In this document: positions 17,124 to 25,945 of the stretch, piece after piece
How positions within the stretch are numbered: position 1 is the first letter of the stretch
How the letters are laid out: each line of letters starts with the position of its first letter
NCBI RefSeq assembly: GCF_000455365.1
Contig: NZ_HG315685.1
Coordinates: 644,461 to 708,460, forward strand
DNA from: Halopiger djelfimassiliensis
GTDB taxonomy: Archaea; Halobacteriota; Halobacteria; Halobacteriales; Natrialbaceae
Direction of reading: 5' to 3'
Length of the DNA stretch: 64,000 nt
The notes under the pieces: generated by a model
Databases searched by the model: none
Seen by the model: the letters and a program-made list of their open reading frames with translations, nothing else
What the model was told of the DNA's origin: nothing
Translations under genes and position numbers: made by a program

Positions 17124-17219
17124 TCTATCCGGGGCTACCATATGTTATCAGTTAACACTGATGGCCGATGAACGGACGGTCCACAGGCGAACGGACGAAA
17201 GAAAACGGAACGCAGGCGG

Positions 17220-18797
17220 TTATTCGGCGGCGATGACGTCGTCGATGCGGACGATCATCGTCGCGGCTTCAGTGGCGCTCTCGATGGCCTCGCGCTTGAC
17301 GTCGGCGGGGTCGATGACGCCGTATTCGAACGGATCGTCGATGGTAACCTCCTCGCCGGCGGTGATCAGCCCGGCGCGACCCGCGGACTCGTGGCCGGCA
17401 CGGAGGTCGACGAGCGAGTCGATCGGGTCCTGTCCGGTGTTGGCCGCAAGCGTTCGCGGGACGACATCGAGCGCGTCGGCGAAGGCGTTGACGGCGAGTT
17501 GCTTGCGGCCCTCGATGCCGGCGGCCTCCTCGCGGATCTTGTCCGCGATCGCGATCTCGGTCGCGCCGGCACCGGGGACGACCTCGCCGGAGGCAAGCGC
17601 CGTCGCGACGACGTCGAGGGCGTCGGTGATGGCGCGCTCGAGTTCGTCGACGACGTGTTCGGTGCCGCCGCGGACGAAGACGGTGACGGCTTCGGCGGCC
17701 GCGCCGCCCTCGACGAACGCGAGGTCGCCGTCGCCGAAGTTCTCCGAGCGGATGCGCTCGGCGTGGCCGAAGTCCGCCTCTTCGAGGTCCTCGAGGTCGC
17801 CGACGCGGCGAGCGCCGGTCGCGGAGACGATATCTCGTGCGTCGCTGTCGCCGAGGTCCTCGAAGACGAGGACGCCCTCGTTCGCGAGGAACGAGGCGAC
17901 GCGCTCGTCGACGTCGTCGGTGGTGAAGACGACATCGACGCCGCTGTCGGCGATCGTCTCTGCGTAGCCGCGGACTTCGCTTTCCTCGGCGTCGATGGCG
18001 GCGTTGAGCTGGTCGATCGAGTCGATCGCGTACTCGGCGTCGACTTCGCCGGTACGGACCCCGAGTTCGACGTCGAGGACCGCGATCGAGGCGTCCTCGA
18101 CCTCGGCGGGCATCTCGTCGTGAGCGGGCTCCTCGTCGACGATGATACCGGGGACGAGTTCCGTCGCGTTCGAGGAGGCCCCGATCTGGGTGTGGACCCC
18201 GACGTTCTCGCGTTCGACGCCGTCGTCGACCTCGACGTGGCGGACGGCTTCGACGACCGTCTCGGCCAGCGACTCGGCGGTGAGGCCGCCGGTCCCCTTA
18301 CCGGTCATGCTCGATTCGGCGACCTGCTTGAGGATTTCGTCGTCGACCTCGGACTCGCTTACCTGTTCGTCGATCGCTTCGAGGGCGATTTCGGCGGCCT
18401 CGTGGTAGCCCTCGACGATCGTCGTCGCATGGACGTCCTGTTCGATGAGATCCTCGGCTTCACCGAGCAGGTTGCCAGCGATCACCGCCGCGGTCGTGGT
18501 ACCGTCGCCGACCTCCTCCTCCTGGGACTCGGCGACCTCGACGATCATCTGGGCCGCGGGGTGTTCGATGTCCATCTCGTCGAGGATCGTCGCACCGTCG
18601 TTGGTGATGACGACCTCCCCGCCGGAGTCGACGAGCATCTTGTCCATACCGCGGGGCCCGAGTGTCGTCCGGACCGACTCGGCGACCGCCTTGCCGGCCA
18701 TGATGTTCGACGACTGGGCGTCACGACCCTGGGTTCGCTGGCTGTCCTCGCTCAGAATGAACATAGGCTGTCCGCCCATGCGTCGCTGTTGTGCCAT
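17220..18797 (-). CDS. thermosome subunit (group II chaperonin)
   Basis: A 525-aa CCT/thermosome subunit that forms the double-ring ATP-dependent folding chamber. ATPase motifs are present ([28 protein letters not shown]). The usual GGGAPE signature reads GAGATE, and the C-terminus ends without the Gly/Met-rich tail seen in many subunits, so it is a divergent paralogue, perhaps the CCT3 type. The start is ATG 18797, not 18818: the strong TATA box at 18832-18839 places transcription start near 18810, which would leave the upstream ATG outside the mRNA. Confidence 0.95.
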   Translation of the reverse strand: MAQQRRMGGQPMFILSEDSQRTQGRDAQSSNIMAGKAVAESVRTTLGPRGMDKMLVDSGGEVVITNDGATILDEMDIEHPAAQMIVEVAESQEEEVGDGTTTAAVIAGNLLGEAEDLIEQDVHATTIVEGYHEAAEIALEAIDEQVSESEVDDEILKQVAESSMTGKGTGGLTAESLAETVVEAVRHVEVDDGVERENVGVHTQIGASSNATELVPGIIVDEEPAHDEMPAEVEDASIAVLDVELGVRTGEVDAEYAIDSIDQLNAAIDAEESEVRGYAETIADSGVDVVFTTDDVDERVASFLANEGVLVFEDLGDSDARDIVSATGARRVGDLEDLEEADFGHAERIRSENFGDGDLAFVEGGAAAEAVTVFVRGGTEHVVDELERAITDALDVVATALASGEVVPGAGATEIAIADKIREEAAGIEGRKQLAVNAFADALDVVPRTLAANTGQDPIDSLVDLRAGHESAGRAGLITAGEEVTIDDPFEYGVIDPADVKREAIESATEAATMIVRIDDVIAAE

Positions 18798-18831
18798 AGT
18801 TGGATCCTCACTAACCATGTCGTCAGCACTT

Positions 18832-18839
18832 CTATATAA
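18832..18839 (-). promoter_or_regulatory. TATA box of the thermosome gene
   Basis: On the minus strand the sequence ggaaatttttatatagaag is the most AT-rich promoter near this gene, with purine-rich BRE-like sequence upstream. It sits about 40 nt before the 18797 start and predicts a leader of roughly 12 nt. Confidence 0.7.
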
Positions 18840-19309
18840 AAATTTCCCTCCCGACGAACGAAGCTATCAGGGGAAAAGAGTACCGGTCCAGCGAGTAGTG
18901 GCGGCATTGGCGGAAAACCTATCCGTAATATTATGGTAGGCTGGATAATCGGGCCGAAAACCGGCTATCCACAACCACCGTGTTGACGGAACTCCCCGTC
19001 GAGACACCTTTACGGACGCCGTAATCGAGGCGGACGAATGACGCCCCTAATGGGTTATTTTGTTGGTAAATGCCGAAGAGAAGGGAGAATCCCCGGTCGC
19101 GACCGACCGGATCGAAGCGGTTCCCGAGGTGGAACGACCGATCGACAGTGTCGTCGGTTAGCGAAGGGGTGATCCGACGCCGATATACCGGTTCGAGCGG
19201 CCGCCGTTCCCGATTCCCGTTCCGATCGGTCCGGACGGAATCGGTCGTCAGTTCGCGGCCGAACGCGTGGGTCACAGTCCCACGAAACTCGAGCCGAAGA
19301 GCCGGTAGC
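18840..19309. other. noncoding gap with one hairpin
   Basis: No reading frame here has the codon bias of the neighbouring genes. It holds a stem at 18942-18947/18966-18971 (TGGATA/TATCCA), continued by GCCG/CGGC inside with a 6-nt bulge, and an AT-rich patch near 19049-19066. I see no SRP RNA, RNase P RNA or tRNA signature. It could hold regulatory sites or an unannotated small RNA. Confidence 0.4.
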
Positions 19310-19317
19310 AAAATATG
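19310..19317 (+). promoter_or_regulatory. TATA box of the amidohydrolase-like gene
   Basis: aaaatatg lies about 29 nt upstream of the ATG at 19343, the spacing of a leaderless haloarchaeal transcript. This supports that start over the in-frame ATG at 19070. Confidence 0.55.
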
Positions 19318-19342
19318 GGTCGACACGGAACGTCCCGTTGGG

Positions 19343-20176
19343 ATGCTGGAGCTGGAACACGGGTTTCGGGTTGTCGATATTTATGCCCGGCTTACGCCGG
19401 ACCACGGGAGTGGAACCCCGCGGAGACGGACGATGACGCCCGATCGACTCGAGCGCGAGATGCATCAGGCGGGAATCACCAAATCGGTCGTCTTCCCGCC
19501 GGCACGGCCGGAATCGAGTTACGTCGCGCCGAACAACGGGGTCGCTCGCCGCAGCGTCGATCGGCCGTTCGTCGCGTTCGCCCGGATCAACGGCACACAG
19601 CGGCCCGGCGGAACCCCGACCGGCCGGCTACACAACGCCGTGACCCGACGCAAGGAGCACCACACGACGCCGGAAGACGTCGAGAAGTACGCCTACGACG
19701 ACCGGTTTCACGGGTTCGTCCTCGACCCGACGGTCGACGACTACCCGGACGAGGACATCCTTTCGACCCTCGAGGACGTCGGCCTCCCGTTGCTCGTCCG
19801 CGGCGGCACAGACGCGCCGCCCGACGTTCTCGCGGAGACCCTGCTCGGACGCTCGTTCCCCGTCGTCGTCGCCCACTTCGGCGGCCACCCGCTCGATCGG
19901 GCGCTCATGCACGGGATGATCGACCTCCTCGAGGAGTACGACGACTGTTATCTCGAGACGAGCTTCGTCAGATACCGCGATCCGCTGGAGCGTGCCCTCC
20001 TGGAACACCCCGATCGCGTCGTCTTCGGCAGCGGCGCGCCGGCGTGTCATCCGGACGTGGCCGTCATGGAGATTCTCACGCTCGACGTCTCCGAGGACAA
20101 GCTCTGGCGGTGTTTCTCGAAGAACGCCTGTCGGGTGATCGACGCGCTCGCGCCGGAAGCCCAGATCAGAGGCTGA
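19343..20176 (+). CDS. amidohydrolase-like protein with lost metal ligands
   Basis: A 277-aa TIM-barrel protein of the amidohydrolase 2 type. The barrel order is recognisable: N-terminal strand VVDIYARL, FVLDPTVDDYP, VVVAHFGGHPLDR and VVFGSGAPACHPD. The metal-binding HxH of strand 1 is replaced by Y14-A-R16, and the usual Asp in FGSD is Gly (G231). H178 is kept. It is therefore unlikely to bind the normal metal centre. The start is set by the TATA box at 19310. The role is unknown, perhaps a ligand-binding or metal-independent derivative. Confidence 0.7.
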   Translation: MLELEHGFRVVDIYARLTPDHGSGTPRRRTMTPDRLEREMHQAGITKSVVFPPARPESSYVAPNNGVARRSVDRPFVAFARINGTQRPGGTPTGRLHNAVTRRKEHHTTPEDVEKYAYDDRFHGFVLDPTVDDYPDEDILSTLEDVGLPLLVRGGTDAPPDVLAETLLGRSFPVVVAHFGGHPLDRALMHGMIDLLEEYDDCYLETSFVRYRDPLERALLEHPDRVVFGSGAPACHPDVAVMEILTLDVSEDKLWRCFSKNACRVIDALAPEAQIRG

Positions 20177-20238
20177 AGCGATCCGCAACGCGTTCGACGG
20201 GAGCCGACCGCCGTAGGCGAACGGGATCGTTCCGACGA

Positions 20239-20246
20239 TTTATATT
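20239..20246 (+). promoter_or_regulatory. TATA box upstream of the DUF368 gene
   Basis: tttatatt lies 27 nt (centre) before an ATG at 20269, which opens a 27-codon reading frame rather than the DUF368 gene itself. The DUF368 start at 20342 therefore lies about 75 nt downstream of the predicted transcription start. Confidence 0.5.
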
Positions 20247-20268
20247 CCTGCCTCGAGTGACCGTAGGT

Positions 20269-20352
20269 ATGGACACGAGACGGGACATCGGATCGCCGCT
20301 CCCGTGGATGACGAACGCTCGTTGGACGGGGAGCCGGAGCCATGGAGTATAG
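20269..20352 (+). other. possible upstream ORF overlapping the DUF368 start
   Basis: A 27-codon frame begins at the position expected for a leaderless start and ends TAG at 20350-20352. It overlaps the DUF368 ATG (20342) by 11 nt in another frame. It may couple or limit translation of DUF368. The peptide has no recognisable motif, and the frame could be chance. Confidence 0.3.
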
Positions 20353-21304
20353 GCTCGAACGGTGGGTCGGCGACCGACTCACGCTGGTTCGGGTCTACGC
20401 GTACGGCCTCTGTATGGGGACGGCCGACGCGCTGCCCGGGGTCTCCGGCGGGACCGTCGCGCTGTTGCTCGGCTTCTACGGGCGGTTGATCGCCGCCATC
20501 ACGTCGCTTACGCCCGGCCGGGCCGTCGCCGTCCTTCGGGCGTACGATCCCGACCGCCGCGATCGGGCACAGCAAGCGCTGATCGAGATGGATCTGCAGT
20601 TTCTCGTCCCCCTCGGCCTCGGGATGGCGACTGCAGTCACGGTCATCGCAAGCGCCGTCTCGGCGCTGGCTGAGTCCCATCCCCTCGCGCTCTTTGGGTT
20701 CTTTACGGGCCTGATCGCGGCGACGGCGATCGTCCTCTTTCGGAGCCTCCCGATATCCTCGACCCGGCACGTCCTCGCCGCAGCCGCCGGCACCTCGCTT
20801 GCGCTGCTGGTCGCGGCCGACGTGCTTCAACTCCCGGGAACCGGGAGCGTTCTCGTCTTTTTCGCGGGCGCGCTTGCGGTCAGCGCGATGATACTCCCGG
20901 GCGTCTCGGGCGCGTTGATCCTGATCCTGCTTGGCCAGTACGTCTACCTCTCGTCGGAACTCGATGCGTTCGTCGAATCGATCTCGGACCTCGTGTGGGC
21001 CGACGGAACGATCGCCGCGGTCCTCGAGCCGGGGACGACCGTGGTCGTGTTCGTCGCCGGTGGATTCATCGGTCTCGTGACGATCGCCAGAGCCGTCCGG
21101 TTCGCCCTCGATCGCCACCGCGAGCTAACGCTTCTGTTCCTCGTGGGACTTATCGCCGGCTCGGTCCCCGCACCGCTTCACAACGTCGCCGATGCACACG
21201 CCGTGACATCCGAGACCGCCGCCATGACGGGAGCATGGGCGCTGCTCGGTGCGATCGCGCTGTTCACACTCGATACGGTTGCGGGTGGGTTCGATCCCGA
21301 GTGA
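20342..21304 (+). CDS. DUF368 membrane protein, polyprenyl-phosphate transporter family
   Basis: A 320-aa integral membrane protein with about eight spans. Two inverted-repeat-like motifs mark the family: LPGVSGGTVALL (near 31-42) and LPGVSGALILIL (near 184-195). Bacterial DUF368 proteins (PopT) return undecaprenyl phosphate to the inner face of the membrane. In an archaeon the lipid would be dolichyl phosphate, used for S-layer glycosylation. The next gene, a convergent GT2 glycosyltransferase, fits a lipid-linked glycan context. The frame cannot be extended upstream because of a stop at 20309-20311. Confidence 0.88.
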   Translation: MEYRLERWVGDRLTLVRVYAYGLCMGTADALPGVSGGTVALLLGFYGRLIAAITSLTPGRAVAVLRAYDPDRRDRAQQALIEMDLQFLVPLGLGMATAVTVIASAVSALAESHPLALFGFFTGLIAATAIVLFRSLPISSTRHVLAAAAGTSLALLVAADVLQLPGTGSVLVFFAGALAVSAMILPGVSGALILILLGQYVYLSSELDAFVESISDLVWADGTIAAVLEPGTTVVVFVAGGFIGLVTIARAVRFALDRHRELTLLFLVGLIAGSVPAPLHNVADAHAVTSETAAMTGAWALLGAIALFTLDTVAGGFDPE

Positions 21305-21336
21305 ACCGCGGTCGGAAGCTGCCCCCGTCGACGCAG

Positions 21337-22245
21337 TCAGCGCCGATCGTACACTCGAACCGCCCGGTCGTGGCGCATCGAGAGCCCGTTCGGGTTCCGG
21401 CGTGCCGATCGATCCCGAAAGCGTGCGCGGACGCCGTCGCGCAGCCCGCCGGTCGCGTTCGTGACGACCTCGAGACCGTCCGAGACCCAGCCGGTCGGCG
21501 TTGCGTCACCGGAGATGAGCCGCCGAGCGCCGCCGAAGCCGTCACGGACCGCGCTGCCGGCTGTCCGTGCCAGTACGGTCGGTCGCAAGCCGTAGTTCTT
21601 CGCGAGCCGATAGGCGAGCGATCGGTACCGGGACCCCCACTCGGGTTCGGCGCGGCCGCCGTCGGCACCGACCTCCGTTCGGGCGGCCATCTCGGCAGCC
21701 CAGGTGACCTCGAAGCCGAGGCCGGCAACGCGATGTGCACAGTCCCGGGCTCCGCTTAGCTCGAGGTACTCGTCGAACCCGTCCAGTGCCTCGAGGACGG
21801 TCCGATCGAAGGCGACGTTGTCGCCGTCGAAGTAGGTCACGCTGCGGCGGGCGACGGTCCGGGGCGTTTGCGGGTTCTCGAGGGTGTCGAACGGCTGTGT
21901 ACCCGTGACCGGACCGGTGACGACGTCGGCACCGTCGTCGATTTCCCGTTCGATGGCCGCGTACCAACTGGCGTCGATCGCGTAGCCGCCATCGAGGAAG
22001 GCGACGACCTCGCCCGTGGCGACGCGGATCCCCGCGTTTCGGGAGACGTTCGGGTTTCGCTCGGAGATTTCGACGAGAACGTCGACGTCAGTGCGGTCCC
22101 GGACTACGCCGGTCGTCCCGTCCGAAGAGGGGCCGTTGACGACGATTACCTCCGTCGATGGCGGTGTCCGTTCTTCGAGGGCGTCGAGACAGGACAGCAA
22201 TCGCTCCCGGTCGTTGAGCGTCGACACCACTACCGAGAGCTCCAT
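21337..22245 (-). CDS. family 2 glycosyltransferase
   Basis: A 302-aa GT-A fold enzyme. The nucleotide-binding start LSVVVSTLNDRERL, the segment NAGIRVATGEVVAFLDGGY (a DxD-region variant DGG) and the acceptor-side motif FDGDNVAFDR are visible. It probably transfers a sugar from a nucleotide donor to a glycan or lipid. No C-terminal membrane span is obvious, so it is likely peripheral. It converges on the DUF368 gene, so a shared pathway is possible but not proven. Confidence 0.85.
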   Translation of the reverse strand: MELSVVVSTLNDRERLLSCLDALEERTPPSTEVIVVNGPSSDGTTGVVRDRTDVDVLVEISERNPNVSRNAGIRVATGEVVAFLDGGYAIDASWYAAIEREIDDGADVVTGPVTGTQPFDTLENPQTPRTVARRSVTYFDGDNVAFDRTVLEALDGFDEYLELSGARDCAHRVAGLGFEVTWAAEMAARTEVGADGGRAEPEWGSRYRSLAYRLAKNYGLRPTVLARTAGSAVRDGFGGARRLISGDATPTGWVSDGLEVVTNATGGLRDGVRARFRDRSARRNPNGLSMRHDRAVRVYDRR

Positions 22246-22311
22246 ACTGGGTGGTAGAACTCCCCGGTAGTAAAAATACGGTGCGGTTCGTGTCCGTCGG
22301 GCAGTCCCGAA

Positions 22312-23019
22312 TCAGCGCAACTCCGTGTTCCAGTAGGACACCGACGCGAAGTGGTCCGTGATCGGATGGCCGCCGATAGCCGTCTCGATCGTTCGGATCG
22401 GCGACGCGAGCCCGTTCGGGATCGACCGGTACACCCCGTACGGAACGAGGAAATCGTCCTCGACGTCGACCAGCGTCAAGTTCGTCTTGGCGAGCAACTC
22501 GCTGACCTCGCTTTTCGAGTACAGCCGTGATCCCATCGGGAGCGCCCAGTTGTAGACGCTCCGGGCGCTAAACCGGTTGAACGTGTCGAAGACGATCTGC
22601 TCCCGCGAGACGCGGCGCATCTCCCTGAGGAACGCTTCGGGGTCGTCCGCCAGATGGAAAAACCGCATCGCGATGACGGTATCGAAGTGATCGTCCGGGA
22701 ACGGGAGCCGTCCCGCATCACCCCGGAGGAACTCGAGCGTGCCCGAAAGCTCCGCGTCCTGTGTCTTCGTTCGCCCCTGCTGTAACATCGCTGCCGAAAT
22801 ATCCAGTCCCACGACGTCGGCCCCTCGTTCGGCGAGCATCACCGTGAACCGCCCGGTCCCGCAGGCGATCTCGAGTACGTTCCGATCCTCGACGGGCATG
22901 ATCGCCTCGAGGACCGCTTGCTTCTCCCGACGGTCGATCAACTGCCCGCCCTTGGAGAAGCGCTTGTCGTCGTACTCCTCGGCGACGTCGTCGGCCTGGT
23001 ACCACTCCTGTCCTTTCAC
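22312..23019 (-). CDS. class I SAM-dependent methyltransferase
   Basis: A 235-aa Rossmann-fold methyltransferase with a GTG start. Motif I is NVLEIACGTGRFTV, the acidic ribose contact is GLDISAAML, and motif IV is FDTVIAMRFFHL. It resembles the UbiE/COQ5-like and Methyltransf_11 groups, but the substrate is not identifiable. It lies 66 bp upstream of the GT2 gene on the same strand and could be co-transcribed with it. Confidence 0.85.
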   Translation of the reverse strand: MKGQEWYQADDVAEEYDDKRFSKGGQLIDRREKQAVLEAIMPVEDRNVLEIACGTGRFTVMLAERGADVVGLDISAAMLQQGRTKTQDAELSGTLEFLRGDAGRLPFPDDHFDTVIAMRFFHLADDPEAFLREMRRVSREQIVFDTFNRFSARSVYNWALPMGSRLYSKSEVSELLAKTNLTLVDVEDDFLVPYGVYRSIPNGLASPIRTIETAIGGHPITDHFASVSYWNTELR

Positions 23020-23105
23020 ACTGGGCGCAACTACAGGAGCCGTGGGATAAAACGATACTGGAGTTATCCGAGGGATCGGGTCGGTAGCATGGCAGACATA
23101 TAATG

Positions 23106-23118
23106 TGGTAATATACCA
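23106..23118. repeat. short inverted repeat TGGTA-ATA-TACCA
   Basis: A 5-bp palindrome arm pair in the AT-rich 180-bp region between two divergent genes. It could be a regulator site for either one. It is too short to be certain. Confidence 0.25.
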
Positions 23119-23198
23119 TCTAGATACCTAATACAAACTGGATTATTCGTATCCACATATAGGGAAGCTTTACCACTCCTGATTCCGCTCACCGGTGT

Positions 23199-23480
23199 AT
23201 GAGCACGAGTACAGCTGAGGATCGCGCCGTTGCTGCCGAGGAGCCACTTTCGGAGGACGAATACCGCGAGCGCCTCCGTGAACTACCCCCGAGCGCGAAG
23301 CTCGTCGCGAAGGTTCTCGAGAGCGATTCGCCGCTTTCACAGGGGCAACTCGCTGAGGAGTCACTGTTGCCGGATCGGACGGTCCGCTACGCGCTCAACC
23401 GCCTCGAGGACGTTGGCCTCGTCGGCTCCCGGTACAGTTTCCGGGACGCGCGCAAGCAAGTTTACTACCTCAAGCGCTGA
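23199..23480 (+). CDS. winged-helix DNA-binding protein (MarR/TrmB-like)
   Basis: A 93-aa single winged-helix domain. The helix-turn-helix reads SQGQLAEESLLPDRTVRYALNRL and is followed by the wing (GSRYSFRDARKQVYYL). The first 25 residues are acidic and probably disordered. It is likely a small transcription factor, possibly with a general role. A TATA-like element lies at about 23153-23160, implying a leader of 15-20 nt. It lies 50 bp upstream of the MBL-fold gene. Confidence 0.8.
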   Translation: MSTSTAEDRAVAAEEPLSEDEYRERLRELPPSAKLVAKVLESDSPLSQGQLAEESLLPDRTVRYALNRLEDVGLVGSRYSFRDARKQVYYLKR

Positions 23481-23529
23481 GCGAACCCGGTCGGTACGCC
23501 CTTTTCCATCGAGCGACATCGTTCGAGCG

Positions 23530-24312
23530 ATGGATGTCACCAGCTGTTCCGTTCCGGTGTCGACGCGTGCCCCGGGAGGAACGACTAACAGCTACCTGCT
23601 CGGGACCGATCCTGCGGTGCTGGTCGATCCGGCGGCCGGAGCCGACGCCCTCGATCGGCTGGTCCGCGAACGCGACGTCGCCCACGTCTTCGTCACGCAC
23701 ACCCACCCCGATCACGTCGGCGCAGTCGCGGACTACGCTGTGGAGACGGGCGCGAGCGTCTGGGCTCGTACCGGCCGCACCGACCGGTTCCGCGAGGCGA
23801 CCGGCTGCGACCCCGATCGCACGTTCTCGCCGGGATCGACGGTCGAACTGGGAACCGACCGCGTTCGGATCCTCGATGCCCCCGGTCACGCCCCCGATCA
23901 CGTCGCCTTCGAGGCCGGCCGGAACGGACCGATCGTCTGTGGTGACTGTGCCGTTCGCGAGGGCAGCGTCGTCGTCGGTGCACCCGAGGGGGACATGCGC
24001 GCGTACGTGACGACCCTTCGACGGCTTCGGGCGCTCGATCCGCCGCGGTTGTTGCCCGGTCACGGCCCCGTGATCGAGACGCCCCGGGCAACGCTCGAGC
24101 GACTGCTCGCCCACCGATCCGACCGCGAACGGCGGGTGCTCGAGGCGGTCGACGACGGCGCGACGAGCCTCGAGGAAATCCTCGAGCGTGCGTACGAGAA
24201 GGATCTGACCGGGGTCCGTGATCTCGCGCGGGCGACCGTCCGCGCCCACCTCGAGAAACTCGACGTCGAGGGGCAACTCGCGTGGACCGGCGAGCGCGCA
24301 CACAGCGACTGA
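23530..24312 (+). CDS. MBL-fold metallohydrolase with C-terminal winged helix
   Basis: A 260-aa metallo-beta-lactamase fold protein. The metal motif is THTHPDHVG (H57, H59, D61, H62); later ligands are in DAPGHAPDH, GDCAV and LPGHGPVI. A helical/winged-helix domain follows residue 195 (ERRVLEAVDDGATSLEEIL), as in LACTB2-like enzymes, which are nucleases or thioesterases. It likely binds two zinc ions in the cytosol. It is followed by the YkgJ gene 29 bp on. Confidence 0.87.
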   Translation: MDVTSCSVPVSTRAPGGTTNSYLLGTDPAVLVDPAAGADALDRLVRERDVAHVFVTHTHPDHVGAVADYAVETGASVWARTGRTDRFREATGCDPDRTFSPGSTVELGTDRVRILDAPGHAPDHVAFEAGRNGPIVCGDCAVREGSVVVGAPEGDMRAYVTTLRRLRALDPPRLLPGHGPVIETPRATLERLLAHRSDRERRVLEAVDDGATSLEEILERAYEKDLTGVRDLARATVRAHLEKLDVEGQLAWTGERAHSD

Positions 24313-24341
24313 CTTTTCCGCGTCGGCGCGTAGGTACGCGT

Positions 24342-25007
24342 GTGCAATCCCTCGAAGCCGAACTCGAGGCCGCCCGCGACCTCGAAGTCGACGACCTCGC
24401 CGATGCCATCGAATCGATCGGCTTCGAGTGTACCCGGTGTGGCGCGTGCTGTACGGGCCACGGCGGGGAGGAACACACGGCGACGGTGTTCCCGGACGAG
24501 GTGCGCGGTCTCGAGGACAGCGACGACCGTCCCTACGACTGGCGCGACGTCGCCCGTCCGATGCCGTACGGCCTTACGGAAACCGACGACGGCGAACTCG
24601 AGGGCGAGACCTTCGAGTGGGCGCTCCAGACCGACGGCTGTGGCGATTGCGTCTTCTACGAGGAAAACGACGGCGTCGGGACCTGCGTTGCCCACGACGA
24701 CCGGCCGCTGATCTGCCGGACGTACCCGTTCAGCGTCGCGCTGGCCGGAACCAGCCAGCCGATGGGGGAGGCCGTCGACGAGGCCGGCGTCGTCCGCGCC
24801 CACGAGTGTGAGGGACTCGGTCGGGATATCTCCCGCGAGGACGCCGTCGAACTCGCTCGCGCACTGAAAGAACGGGCGGTGCGAGAACTCGAGGAGGCGA
24901 TCGCCGTCCGCGACGCCTACGAACCCGCCGATCCGGACCCCGGCGAGGTCGTCGTCCACGACTCCGAAGGCGCGAAGCGAGCCGACGGAACGCCGCTCGA
25001 GGAGTGA
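24342..25007 (+). CDS. YkgJ family cysteine cluster protein
   Basis: A 221-aa protein with the zinc/iron-sulfur type cysteine cluster FECTRCGACC (C30, C33, C36, C37) and later cysteines in GCGDC, GTCVAHDDRPLICRTYP and AHECEG. The start is GTG at 24342 (MQSLEAELEA); the longer frame to 24282 is unlikely. The family (PF03692) is widespread but of unknown function. The gene follows the MBL gene on the same strand. Confidence 0.82.
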   Translation: MQSLEAELEAARDLEVDDLADAIESIGFECTRCGACCTGHGGEEHTATVFPDEVRGLEDSDDRPYDWRDVARPMPYGLTETDDGELEGETFEWALQTDGCGDCVFYEENDGVGTCVAHDDRPLICRTYPFSVALAGTSQPMGEAVDEAGVVRAHECEGLGRDISREDAVELARALKERAVRELEEAIAVRDAYEPADPDPGEVVVHDSEGAKRADGTPLEE

Positions 25008-25102
25008 GACGAAGCCGGGAGCGACCGACGGCGATCGTCGCCGGCCGAGCGGAACGCCTCGAATCGACAGCGGATTTATACTTGTAATTCGAAGCGACCG
25101 CT

Positions 25103-25870
25103 ATGAACGTCAACTGGAACGAAATTACGCACGTGACCAAGGTCGATCCGGCGGAGCCGCTCCCGTCCGATCTCGAGGTCCTGTCGGGGACCGATCTGGT
25201 GATCGTCGGCGGCTCCGACGGCGTCACGGAGGCGAACACGCTCGAAACGATCCGGACGGTCGATGCCGCGATCCCGGAGACGCCGATCTTTCAGGAGCCG
25301 TACCGTTCGAGTCACGTCTCGAAAGCGACCGTCGAGGCCGCCGACCGACTCTCGATCGCGGCCGTCTACAACGGCGACCGGAGCCACTTCGTCGGCAAGC
25401 ACGTCGATCTCTTCACCGAGGTCGGCCGCAAACCGGACGAACTTCTCGGCTCGGGGCTGCCGGTCGTCGGCGACCTCATCGCGTCGAAGGGAGTCGACGC
25501 GGTCGCGGAGCTCGCTGACAGCCTGCTCGGGGAGGGGTACGTCGTCCAACACCTCGACTCCGCGGCGGCGGCCCGGGCGGGCGTCGAGTCGACGTACACG
25601 CCGGAAGAGGTCGCCGGTGCCGCGCTCGCGACCGAGGCGTTCTACGGCTTCCCGGTGTTTTACATCGAGTACTCCGGAACCTACGGCGGCCCCACGGACG
25701 TCGAAGCCGCCGCCCGGTATCTCGAAGAGACGACGCTGTTCTACGGCGGCGGGATCGACAGTCGCGAGAAGGCGACCGAGATCCTCGAGGCCGGCGCGGA
25801 CGCGATCGTCGTCGGTGACTGTTTCCACGACGATCCCGAAACCTTCCGTGAGACGATTCCGGACCCCTGA
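25103..25870 (+). CDS. geranylgeranylglyceryl phosphate synthase
   Basis: A 255-aa (beta/alpha)8 enzyme of the haloarchaeal GGGPS group. It forms the first ether bond of archaeal lipids from sn-glycerol-1-phosphate and geranylgeranyl diphosphate. The start MNVNWNEITHVTKVDP and the C-terminal phosphate-binding run FYGGGIDSREKATEIL followed by GADAIVVGD are characteristic, as is the YIEYSGTYGGP segment. An AT-rich element (ggatttatacttg, about 25073-25085) upstream is its likely TATA box. Confidence 0.93.
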   Translation: MNVNWNEITHVTKVDPAEPLPSDLEVLSGTDLVIVGGSDGVTEANTLETIRTVDAAIPETPIFQEPYRSSHVSKATVEAADRLSIAAVYNGDRSHFVGKHVDLFTEVGRKPDELLGSGLPVVGDLIASKGVDAVAELADSLLGEGYVVQHLDSAAAARAGVESTYTPEEVAGAALATEAFYGFPVFYIEYSGTYGGPTDVEAAARYLEETTLFYGGGIDSREKATEILEAGADAIVVGDCFHDDPETFRETIPDP

Positions 25871-25945
25871 CCCCTCCTTCGGAGAAGAACGACGCGACGG
25901 CGGGTTTGCGTGGTGGGTGTGGCCGGCCCGGACGCAACCCGGTTT

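Noticed and set aside
18798-18818. A start at 18818 for the thermosome subunit.
   Set aside because: The TATA box at 18832-18839 predicts transcription start near 18810, after that ATG.
19240-19300. Hairpin GTGGG...CCCAC that might be part of a tRNA.
   Set aside because: No TTC-type T-loop, anticodon arm or acceptor stem fits around it.
19055-19465. Frames on both strands in the gap before the amidohydrolase-like gene.
   Set aside because: They lack the GC bias at third positions and contain no recognisable motif.
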